9,287 bases of DNA from Granulicella sp. UBA5172 (GTDB taxonomy: Bacteria; Acidobacteriota; Terriglobia; Terriglobales; Acidobacteriaceae), in assembly GCA_002413385.1 (NCBI GenBank), contig DHWW01000251.1, positions 5,321 through 14,607 of the forward strand. Reading direction: 5' to 3'. Of the stretch, positions 1 through 6,188 are shown piece after piece. Every line of letters starts with the position of its first letter. Position 1 is the first letter of the stretch. The translations under genes and the position numbers were made by a program. The notes beneath the pieces are model-generated. The model worked only from the letters and a program-made list of their open reading frames with translations. It had not been told where the DNA came from and ran no database searches.

Positions 1-752
1 TTGAAGACGTTGTCCGTGCCGGAACTGCTGAAGTTGCCGTGCAGCTTGTCGGTGCCCGGCTTGGTAAAGACCTCAATGCGTCCGAAGCCCAGCTGATCGT
101 ATTGCGCGGAGTAGGGATTGCGGTTGATGCGGATCTCGCGAATGGTGTTCTTCGGAGGGAAGCGTCCGCCGGAGAATCCGTCCACCAGAATCTCGGGCGG
201 CTTGACGCCATTGCCCCCGGCAAGGGCCTCAATCTCCTGCTGAAAGACGCTGTCGTCGTCGGAAAACGTCTTGAGATCGTCACCCTTGAAGATGAGTGCA
301 CTCTTGTTGTCGCCGGCTGCGGTACTGTCCCGCTCGTCGGAGGGAACGGTGATCTCCTCCGCCTTCGCATCGATGGCCAGCCTGGCTTCGATGTGGGCAG
401 AGCTGGCTCGCTCGGTGAGCGTAACGTTCGTCGTGTAGGTCTTGAAGCCTTCCGCCGTGATGGTGACTTCGTAGCTTCCGGGAGGGAGCGGAAGGCTGAA
501 TCGGCCCGTGTCGTCGGTTGTAGTGTCGCGATCGACGGAATTGCTCTGAATATGGATGTCAGCGTGCGCGATTCTCGCACCCGAGGGATCGGAGACGCTG
601 CCGCTGAGGATGCCGAGATTTGCCGGCCCATCCGTTGACGCGCGACGCTGCACGGCAACTGCCGCACGAACAGTGTCAGCGCCAGATGCGGCAAAACAAT
701 AGATTGGGGCGGCCATGCAACACGGCACGAGAACCCACCACAGCTTTGACAT
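1..752 (-). CDS. TonB-dependent receptor with N-terminal carboxypeptidase-regulatory-like domain (partial, C-terminus off the left edge)
   Basis: Likely an outer-membrane TonB-dependent receptor of the Oar/CarbopepD-reg type, which imports bulky nutrients or acts in envelope functions; the substrate cannot be told. Only 250 codons are present. A hydrophobic N-terminus (about residues 4-22, ending YCFAA) looks like a signal peptidase I signal. Residues about 47-130 form a Cna-B/carboxypeptidase regulatory-like beta domain (GSVSDPSGARIAHADI, then DTGRFSLPLPPGSYEV and AEGFKTY). The rest matches a plug domain: ILVDGF, the charged stretch before IREIRINRNPYSAQYDQ, and GRIEVFTKPGTDKLHG. The beta-barrel would lie beyond the window; full family members are often about 1000 residues. 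An in-frame TGA directly precedes the ATG at 752, so the frame cannot start further upstream. A later ATG at 716 would lose the signal peptide. No strong ribosome binding site is seen. The family call is secure; the substrate is unknown. Confidence 0.86.
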   Translation of the reverse strand, partial: MSKLWWVLVPCCMAAPIYCFAASGADTVRAAVAVQRRASTDGPANLGILSGSVSDPSGARIAHADIHIQSNSVDRDTTTDDTGRFSLPLPPGSYEVTITAEGFKTYTTNVTLTERASSAHIEARLAIDAKAEEITVPSDERDSTAAGDNKSALIFKGDDLKTFSDDDSVFQQEIEALAGGNGVKPPEILVDGFSGGRFPPKNTIREIRINRNPYSAQYDQLGFGRIEVFTKPGTDKLHGNFSSSGTDNVF

Positions 753-962
753 TCAGTACCGCCCGTAAAGGATCACGTTCGCAATTACCTATTCGAGATA
801 AGACGAGGGAGAATGGCAGAAAGTCATTCGAAAATTAACTCAAAAATGACCAATACAAACTGTACCTACGATCCTAACGCATGATGGCGGGTAGGATGTG
901 TCCAAGCGGACAGGCTGCTGATCGATGTGAAGTTCGCAATCCTCTAGCCGAAGACGGAGTTA
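753..962 (-). other. Intergenic region upstream of the TonB receptor gene
   Basis: This 210-nt non-coding gap, AT-rich around 781-865, must hold the leader of the receptor gene unless that gene is read through from 963-2672. No canonical promoter pair or intrinsic terminator stands out. It contains a short inverted repeat, ATCCTA (871-876) and TAGGAT (892-897), and two copies of GTTCGCAAT (777-785 and 932-940). All are short enough to be chance. Small open frames here (for example plus strand 881-1069) lack protein-like composition and overlap the next gene. Confidence 0.4.
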
Positions 963-2672
963 TCAGTGCTGCAACTGGTCGCTACTGGGCTGCTGCCCGA
1001 CCTTGGTCCGCAGAGGCTTGGGAATACGGCGCCTCGCTCTGTGTCGCAACGAAGATGGAGGCACCGTGACGGAATCGAGACGGTAGAGGATCAGCAGATC
1101 GCGGTCAGGGTCGTCGTAGGCCGGGAATGCCGCGACCCGCTCCAGGTGATAGAGCGGCGTGAGAGCGTCAGCCTTGTCATCTTCGACGTCGTTCCACGCG
1201 GCATACCAACCGGGCCGATACTGTTTGACGCGCCGATCAAGATCGAGGGTCCCGAAGTCGTCGTCGATGGAGGGAAGGCCCGTCATCAGCGTCAGATCGG
1301 AGCCGGAGATGGAGAGGATCAGATGCGAGTGCGTCTTGTCGGCAAGCACGATGCGCTTGATTCCATGCGCCGCAGCTTCGAACTCATACGTGGGATGGAG
1401 AATGTAGTCGATCTGCTGCACGGCATCCGGGACTGCGATCGCGAGTACCACGACGGCTGCAAGCGTCGACGCAATGATCGTCGCCGTGCGGCCGTGCGCC
1501 CGGCGAAAACTGTCGAGGCCCAACGCAACAACAGCTGTGATTGGCACGGCGACGACGAGGTAGTACCTCGGCTGCAAATTGTTGTGATACGCAAGGAATG
1601 CGAAGTATCCAGCGATCCAAAGCAGCAGCGACGCGACGAGTGGATTCGCAAGCAGACGAGGACGCCAGAAGAGCGCGAGCGCGAGCACAAGGAAGAAGGC
1701 GCTATAGATGAGCGTGCCCATCCATGCGCCATCGGTGAGCGTGTTGAGAATAACCTTCGCGGCCGGTTCGAGCTCAATGCCCGTATACGCGTTGGCGGAG
1801 AAGAGATACTGGTAGTCCTGAAGATAGTGCGGTCGGACGAAGAGGAAAAAGTATCCGCACCACAATGCAGTGCCGCCAAGAATCGGAGGCAACGCAAGTC
1901 GCAGCGCTGGGCGGATGCGGTATCCGGCGCGCGCCCAAAGCATGTACACGATTGCCGGGAAGAGACAGATGGCCGTGGTCTTGGTGAGCACCATGGCAGG
2001 TAGCAGGATCATCAGCAGGAGTGCCTGCCAGATACTGCGAGCCCTGCCGCCGCGCCACCGGATCGGGTGCATGGTCGATGCAGTCAGCAGGGCAAGAGTT
2101 GTCAGTGCAATCAGCAGTGGCTCGAGGATCGCCATGCGTTCAAAGACGTAGAGAAGCGGACTCGTGCACAGCAAGAACACGGCGATTGCCGCGGCGAGCG
2201 ATTGGCCGGACTTGCTGGAGCGAGGACGAGTGTGACGCCGGATGAGCAAGTACAGCGTTACGAGTGTGAAACCAAACACCACCAGCGTAAGCGCGCGCGC
2301 AACGACAGGCGAGACGCCGGTGAACTTGAAGACAACCAGCTCGATCAGAGGCCATATGGGCAGCGCGACGGCAGGGTTGAAGTCACCCTTCCAGTACCAA
2401 TGCCCGCTGACGTAGTGGCGAATGGCGGCGTCGCCGTACCAGCCTTCGTCGGTGTACTTCGACCAGTCAACCCAGGGCGAGTGGTTCGGAAAATCGGCGT
2501 TGAGATGAAGAAAATGGATTGCAAAAAAAAGCGCCGAGACAACGAGCATCGTCAGCGACAGAACGCGCGCGATGGTCATACGGGAGACATGAGGATGCAG
2601 CATCGGCGAGGCATGCAGCGGCCCCGAGGGAATGACCGCATTGGCAGCCGAGTTGGCAGAAACATCAGACAT
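963..2672 (-). CDS. GT-C fold membrane glycosyltransferase, GT39/GT83 (ArnT/PMT)-like
   Basis: Probable inner-membrane glycosyltransferase that moves a sugar from a polyprenyl-phosphate donor to an extracytoplasmic acceptor. From the chosen ATG it has 569 residues, usual for the family. After a short N-tail and a first membrane helix (about 33-56), the first outer loop holds SKYTDEGWYGDAA, with an Asp-Glu pair at about 75-76, the expected position of the catalytic acid motif. FERMAILEP (about 177-185) and LQPRYYLVVAVP further on are also typical of this class. About ten membrane helices are followed by a soluble C-terminal part and a basic tail. The start is uncertain. The frame is open to a GTG at 2756, but the extra 28 residues are Arg/His/Trp-rich and unlike a membrane-protein N-terminus, so ATG 2672 is preferred. 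Neither start has a clear Shine-Dalgarno. It lies 156 nt after another GT-C gene on the same strand. Donor and acceptor cannot be inferred. Confidence 0.8.
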   Translation of the reverse strand: MSDVSANSAANAVIPSGPLHASPMLHPHVSRMTIARVLSLTMLVVSALFFAIHFLHLNADFPNHSPWVDWSKYTDEGWYGDAAIRHYVSGHWYWKGDFNPAVALPIWPLIELVVFKFTGVSPVVARALTLVVFGFTLVTLYLLIRRHTRPRSSKSGQSLAAAIAVFLLCTSPLLYVFERMAILEPLLIALTTLALLTASTMHPIRWRGGRARSIWQALLLMILLPAMVLTKTTAICLFPAIVYMLWARAGYRIRPALRLALPPILGGTALWCGYFFLFVRPHYLQDYQYLFSANAYTGIELEPAAKVILNTLTDGAWMGTLIYSAFFLVLALALFWRPRLLANPLVASLLLWIAGYFAFLAYHNNLQPRYYLVVAVPITAVVALGLDSFRRAHGRTATIIASTLAAVVVLAIAVPDAVQQIDYILHPTYEFEAAAHGIKRIVLADKTHSHLILSISGSDLTLMTGLPSIDDDFGTLDLDRRVKQYRPGWYAAWNDVEDDKADALTPLYHLERVAAFPAYDDPDRDLLILYRLDSVTVPPSSLRHRARRRIPKPLRTKVGQQPSSDQLQH

Positions 2673-2794
2673 GGAAGAGGTTCGCTCGAAACAAGTGGAA
2701 CGATTGGAGGGCCTGTGGTCCCTGAGATGCAGCCAACCCCAGGCGCGATGTTTCACGCTCAGAGGTTCTTCAGATCTGCTCGGTGTGAATCTAC

Positions 2795-2823
2795 ATTATG
2801 AGACAACGCGACCGCTGTCACAA
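2795..2823 (-). promoter_or_regulatory. Candidate sigma-70-like promoter for the glycosyltransferase gene at 963-2672
   Basis: Reading the minus strand, TTGTGA (2823 to 2818; four of six match TTGACA) is separated by exactly 17 nt from CATAAT (2800 to 2795; five of six match TATAAT). It lies in the gap between the two GT-C genes and points at the downstream one. The start of transcription would be near 2788, giving a leader of roughly 115 nt to ATG 2672. This suggests the gene can be transcribed separately from its upstream neighbour. It is a consensus match by eye only. Confidence 0.42.
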
Positions 2824-2828
2824 ATCAA

Positions 2829-4394
2829 CTAGGGGGCAGGGGATGGATGCAGTACCGGTTCGAGGGGCTCGGGCGCATGCCCTGCCGCAGCACAGACCTC
2901 GGCAGTCGCTGCCGGCGAAGCGATCAGATAGTGCAGGTCGGAGGCGCGCAGATTCGCAAGGTCATAGACCGAACAGATCGACCAGCCTTTCAGATTGAGA
3001 CTGTTGTTGAGTTCACCCAGGTTGGAGCCACTGACGAAGGCGTACTGGGGATCTTCGGCGGCACACAGTTTGACTCGCTCATGGAATGGGAGCAGCGCGC
3101 GAGCACGTCCGTTGACCAGGCCGGCCATGTCGCACAGCGGCGACCCCGAGAAATATCCGATGTAGCCTATATCGAATGCAACCACCTTCATCGAGCTGAG
3201 TCGTTCAAGATGTTGCGCGCGAAACTCTGCAAGGCTCAATGAGCGCGCACGGAACTCCTTGTACAACATCATGGATTCGATCGGCAGCAGCACGATGAAC
3301 AGACCAGCCAGGCCATAGGTGGCAAAGCGCAGCAAACGTGCCGTCGAGCGTGCTGGCACGGAGACGCTCCACCGCAGCTCAAGCGTATTCCAGAGGACAG
3401 GAAAGAGCAGTGTCCATATTAAGTAGCGAACTCCCTGCATCTGTTGACCGCGCAGCGCTGCCAGCGTGACGGTAATCGCGAACAGGCTGTTCGCGACGAG
3501 GATGGGCAACGAGATGCGGCGCTTGTACGCAATCACAGCGGCTACGGTGAGCAACCAGAACAACACAAGCAGTGCACCAATCGACATCGAACTGGCAAGC
3601 ACCATCAGGACAACAACCAACGTAGCAAACCACGCACCCGAGCCACCGGCTTTCGCTACAGCCGTGTCCGGCACTACCGAGTGCATCGTGAAATAGATGA
3701 TGGCCGCGGCGAGAACGCTCCCCAGCAATGGAGCGGCGCAACGCGCAGCAAGACGGAGGCACGCAGAAGAGCTGCGCTTTGCTGCCTCCTCCACCGGGAG
3801 CGACAAACGCGTAAGAAAGAGCGTCAGGCTGGCAACGCCGAGCATCAGCAAGTACTCCACGCGCGTCAGGGTAGCGATGAGTCCGAGCGCAAACAGCCAG
3901 AGGACAGAGCGGTTACTCACACGCTCGCTATGTCCAAGACGCGAGATGGAAAAGGCCAGCAGGGAAACCAGGCAAAGCGTAAGCGAGGTCTCCATCCCAT
4001 CATCCAGCCAGCGCACCGCCATCGGCGCTGCCAGCAGCGCCAGCAACAGCAGAGCAAAGGCCAGGGCTATCCTCGGCGCCGAACGCAGCGTGCGTGCGAA
4101 GGCAATAACCAATCCGCCAAAGAGCACCACGTGGAAGAAAGAGGACACTGCCCGCGGCAGCACGGGCGGCGTGAAGAAGGTCCGCAATCCAGCCAGCAAC
4201 CATACGTAGAGCAGGCTGGACGTTCCGTAGTCGGGATGGACTCCGTCGTACGAGATCATGTGGTGCTGTAGCAGATTTACGGCATAACGAAGATGAATGA
4301 AGGCGTCGTCCTGCATCGCCGGCCAGGACAACCACAGCCACACCAGAAGCCATATCGCAAAAAGAATGGTCAGGCTCCTGTAGATCTTTGGCAT
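2829..4394 (-). CDS. GT-C fold membrane glycosyltransferase of the AftB-like DDAF/GMET type
   Basis: A 521-residue polytopic protein, probably an inner-membrane glycosyltransferase using a lipid-linked sugar donor. The first membrane helix (about 7-26) is followed by QDDAFIHLRYAVN with an Asp pair at 29-30, the hallmark acidic motif of GT-C enzymes. GMET (133-136), TRVE (177-180) and GVRYLIW (321-327) are in the order typical of the bacterial and mycobacterial terminal-arabinosyltransferase-like group. About ten helices are followed from residue 400 by a soluble domain containing DIGYIGYFSG and DMAGLVN (408-428), also characteristic. ATG 4394 has a strong AAAGGAG at 4415-4409, though 14 nt away, and no better-placed start exists. 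A TATACT box at 4463-4458 could be a -10, but no good -35 accompanies it. The gene lies 188 nt beyond the ABC permease and 156 nt before a second GT-C gene. The real donor and acceptor are unknown; arabinose is not implied. Confidence 0.82.
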   Translation of the reverse strand: MPKIYRSLTILFAIWLLVWLWLSWPAMQDDAFIHLRYAVNLLQHHMISYDGVHPDYGTSSLLYVWLLAGLRTFFTPPVLPRAVSSFFHVVLFGGLVIAFARTLRSAPRIALAFALLLLALLAAPMAVRWLDDGMETSLTLCLVSLLAFSISRLGHSERVSNRSVLWLFALGLIATLTRVEYLLMLGVASLTLFLTRLSLPVEEAAKRSSSACLRLAARCAAPLLGSVLAAAIIYFTMHSVVPDTAVAKAGGSGAWFATLVVVLMVLASSMSIGALLVLFWLLTVAAVIAYKRRISLPILVANSLFAITVTLAALRGQQMQGVRYLIWTLLFPVLWNTLELRWSVSVPARSTARLLRFATYGLAGLFIVLLPIESMMLYKEFRARSLSLAEFRAQHLERLSSMKVVAFDIGYIGYFSGSPLCDMAGLVNGRARALLPFHERVKLCAAEDPQYAFVSGSNLGELNNSLNLKGWSICSVYDLANLRASDLHYLIASPAATAEVCAAAGHAPEPLEPVLHPSPAP

Positions 4395-4408
4395 GACGTT
4401 GTGCCCTG

Positions 4409-4415
4409 CTCCTTT
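4409..4415 (-). promoter_or_regulatory. Shine-Dalgarno sequence for the GT-C gene starting at 4394
   Basis: AAAGGAG on the minus strand is the only near-perfect anti-16S match before a gene start in the window. Its spacing to the ATG at 4394 is 14 nt, longer than the usual 5-9. No ATG, GTG or TTG lies at the ideal distance, so this start is kept. Confidence 0.5.
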
Positions 4416-4511
4416 CGCAACTTGCTTACGTAGCGCCGTAACGCGTATGTGACACGAAGTATATGTTAAATGAGCGCCGCAGGTTCATCCAAAAACGAAC
4501 CGTCTCCGCGA

Positions 4512-4552
4512 ATGACCACAGGGTCATCAAAGGCGATAGCTACTATCGATAG
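4512..4552. repeat. Cluster of short inverted repeats between the ABC permease and the GT-C gene
   Basis: Two adjacent dyads lie in the 188-nt gap. ATGACC (4512-4517) pairs with GGTCAT (4522-4527) across a 4-nt loop. CGATAG (4534-4539) pairs with CTATCG (4543-4548) across CTA. The second arm is also the first half of a perfect 10-nt palindrome, CTATCGATAG (4543-4552), so two mutually exclusive structures are possible. They lie 31-71 nt beyond the permease stop. No T-tract follows either stem on the minus strand, so they are not canonical intrinsic terminators. They could be a weak or Rho-associated 3' structure, or an operator for the gene starting at 4394. Confidence 0.4.
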
Positions 4553-4582
4553 CGGGCGCCCTCATGCAACGGAAGCATCTCG

Positions 4583-5689
4583 CTATTCGTAGGATAGTGC
4601 GTCGATTGGATCCTTGCGAGCAGCCTTGAGCGCGGGATAGAGCGCCCCCAGAAGCGCTCCGCAAAGGGCAATGGCGATTGCATTGAAGACCCACACCGGC
4701 GTGACCTCGAAACTGAGCGTCGGGAAGCGGGCACGTAAAACGTGACGCAGCAGATAGGTCGAGGATACGCCCAGCGTCGTACCCACAACGGCCAGCAGCA
4801 TCGTCTCGCGCAGCACCACCGAGACAATTGCCAGACGTCCCGCCCCCATGGACTTGAGGATGCCGATCTCTCGCGTACGCTCCATCACGGCTGTGTACAT
4901 GGACTGAAAGATCACAAGGAAGCCAATGATGGTCGCGATGCTGATGACAACGTTGAGCGCAATATTGAAACCTGGCAGGCGGTCGGGTGTCAGGGTAGAC
5001 AGAAACTCCTGAATGGTCTGGACGCTCCAGTCCTGAAGACCGTCGGTGGCAAGGATTTCATTGCGCACGGCTTCTTCATATTTTGGCTGGTTCTCGGTCC
5101 GGACGTAAAACATGGAAGCCTTGCCCGGGTTGTTTTCGAGGGCGTCCATTGTTTCCAGGGAGATGTATTTTCGCGCTCCCTTGCCATGTTCGACGATGCC
5201 GCAGACAGTGAAGTTGTGGCTGAGCACCTTCACCGTATCGCCGACCTTGAGCCCCTTGCCGGACTTCGCCTCGAGATCGTCGACGATCAGGTCGTAGGTG
5301 TTCTTGAAGGGGCCTCCACTGAGGAAGACAAAGGGCCGCAGAGCATTGTAGGTTGTGAAATCGATGCCGAAGATATTCTCGACCGTAGCGCCTGCCGTGA
5401 ATTTGATATTGACTGGAGCCGCGACCTGCACGTGGGGAAGCGCGTCGAGCACCTTGGCGATCCGGACGTCGGCAGACGCCGAACCAGTCATCATCATGGA
5501 GGAAGCTGCGCCAGGATGCACAATCATGTCCCCACCGATGCCGGTGGTCTGCGTGCGACTGCCGTTCAGTACACCGTAGAAGATAGCCACAACCGAGAGG
5601 ATCATGATGACCTCGATCGCAACTGCGAAAGCGCTGATCACCGAGCGCAACGGCCGGTGCACGAGATTGCCAAAGATCAGTTTATTCAT
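4583..5689 (-). CDS. ABC transporter permease, MacB/FtsX family (orphan)
   Basis: A 368-residue inner-membrane subunit of a type VII (MacB/LolC/FtsX/DevC-like) ABC system, a family that uses ATP to drive export or lipoprotein and envelope work across the periplasm. It has the standard four-helix plan: one N-terminal helix (about 16-41), a periplasmic MacB_PCD-like domain (about 42-240), then three helices (about 245-265, 290-315 and 332-352) forming the FtsX domain. RTREIGILKSMGA (271-283) is the conserved cytoplasmic segment that meets the ATPase. The C-terminal YPALKAARKDPIDALSYE is also typical. The ATG at 5689 fits the usual MNKLIFGNL start; no good Shine-Dalgarno is seen. The partner ATPase and HlyD-like fusion protein that normally adjoin such genes are absent on both sides within the window, so it must pair with distant subunits or be a relic. 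The frame is intact. Substrate unknown. Confidence 0.9.
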   Translation of the reverse strand: MNKLIFGNLVHRPLRSVISAFAVAIEVIMILSVVAIFYGVLNGSRTQTTGIGGDMIVHPGAASSMMMTGSASADVRIAKVLDALPHVQVAAPVNIKFTAGATVENIFGIDFTTYNALRPFVFLSGGPFKNTYDLIVDDLEAKSGKGLKVGDTVKVLSHNFTVCGIVEHGKGARKYISLETMDALENNPGKASMFYVRTENQPKYEEAVRNEILATDGLQDWSVQTIQEFLSTLTPDRLPGFNIALNVVISIATIIGFLVIFQSMYTAVMERTREIGILKSMGAGRLAIVSVVLRETMLLAVVGTTLGVSSTYLLRHVLRARFPTLSFEVTPVWVFNAIAIALCGALLGALYPALKAARKDPIDALSYE

Positions 5690-6172
5690 GGGTGTGGTTC
5701 AGGGTTCTCATGGGTGGGCAGTAGCTTTCATTGTAGCGCAGCCATTCACAGTCGCGCCCGTTCGCACTGACCCAGATGGCGCTCCGTCCGCTCAGCTCCC
5801 GCAGCCATCGACCACGGAAAGCGCACCGAAACAAGGTCGCCGCCATACGCCGGTCCAGGATACCCATGGCACTCGTTATGGCGACAGCTATAAACATGAA
5901 CCTAAGGATCGTGCCGCCCCAATTTTGTATTGCAGATGAGGTGCAATCAAAACGGCGAGGATGACTACGATTCCGATCATCGCGGGCTGTAAGTGCCAAG
6001 ATGATTATGCCTACAAGGTGCTATCGAGACGCACTCATCGCAGGTTACCCATCATTAGTTTGATAAGTAGCCAATTAAACAATGTTCCAAAGTTCCGCGT
6101 GGTCGGCCTTATGGTCTGATTTAGTGGCTGTGCATTTGCTGCAATCCATGCGAAAGGTGGAACGTCCGAACT
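5690..6172. other. Long intergenic region (483 nt) with no convincing gene
   Basis: This lies between the polymerase-like gene and the ABC permease. The part nearest the polymerase gene (about 6040-6180) is visibly AT-richer than the flanking genes. The only minus-strand frame worth noting is a TTG-started 105-codon frame (5999-5682) that overlaps the permease ATG by 8 nt. Its product is Arg/Cys/Trp-rich without domain character, so it is not called as a gene. The main signal is the inverted repeat at 5923-5952. No tRNA, transposase fragment or intrinsic terminator was recognised. The size of the gap and the missing transporter partners make past deletion of a gene possible, but nothing in the sequence proves it. 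Confidence 0.55.
5922..5952 (-). promoter_or_regulatory. Extended inverted repeat overlapping a possible promoter upstream of the ABC permease
   Basis: On the plus strand, TTTTG (5923-5927) and ATTGCA (5929-5934) pair with TGCAAT (5942-5947) and CAAAA (5948-5952). That is eleven pairs with one bulged T at 5928 and a 7-nt centre. On the minus strand the same segment reads TTGATT (5950 to 5945), 17 nt, CAAAAT (5927 to 5922), a modest -35/-10 pair pointing to the permease about 230 nt away. A dyad covering both boxes is what a repressor site would look like. As RNA it would be a hairpin without a following U-tract. By-eye evidence only. Confidence 0.35.
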
Positions 6173-6188
6173 TTATACTTGCGGACGT
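6162..6188 (-). other. Stem-loop spanning the stop codon of the polymerase-like gene
   Basis: ACGTCCG (6162-6168) and CGGACGT (6182-6188) form a perfect 7-bp GC-rich stem with a 13-nt AT-rich loop that contains the TAA stop (6175 to 6173) of the gene. No T-run follows on the minus strand, so it is not a standard intrinsic terminator. It may protect the 3' end or be chance. Confidence 0.3.

Noticed and set aside
39..638. 199-codon plus-strand frame at the left edge
   Set aside because: Antisense to the signal peptide, regulatory-like domain and plug of the TonB receptor, which are clearly recognisable on the minus strand.
777..940. Direct repeat GTTCGCAAT (777-785 and 932-940) as a mobile-element footprint
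   Set aside because: Only 9 nt, no inverted termini and no transposase between the copies; consistent with chance.
966..2003. 345-codon plus-strand frame opposite the GT-C gene at 963-2672
   Set aside because: Product is rich in Arg, Glu and Gln with no domain character; it is antisense to a gene with clear membrane helices and family motifs. Long antisense frames are common in GC-rich genes.
2673..2756. N-terminal extension of the GT-C gene to GTG 2756
   Set aside because: The 28 extra residues are Arg/His/Trp-rich and not typical of a membrane-protein N-terminus, and GTG 2756 has no ribosome binding site. Not excluded.
3444..4271. 275-codon plus-strand frame opposite the GT-C gene at 2829-4394
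   Set aside because: Extremely Gln/Arg/Glu-rich low-complexity product, the mirror of hydrophobic codons on the other strand.
4491..4495. T-run on the minus strand after the permease as an intrinsic terminator
   Set aside because: No stem lies immediately before the five Ts; the nearest hairpin (4512-4527) is 16 nt away.
4742..5770. 342-codon plus-strand frame opposite the ABC permease
   Set aside because: His/Asp-rich composition without domains; the opposite strand encodes a recognisable FtsX-family permease over the same bases.
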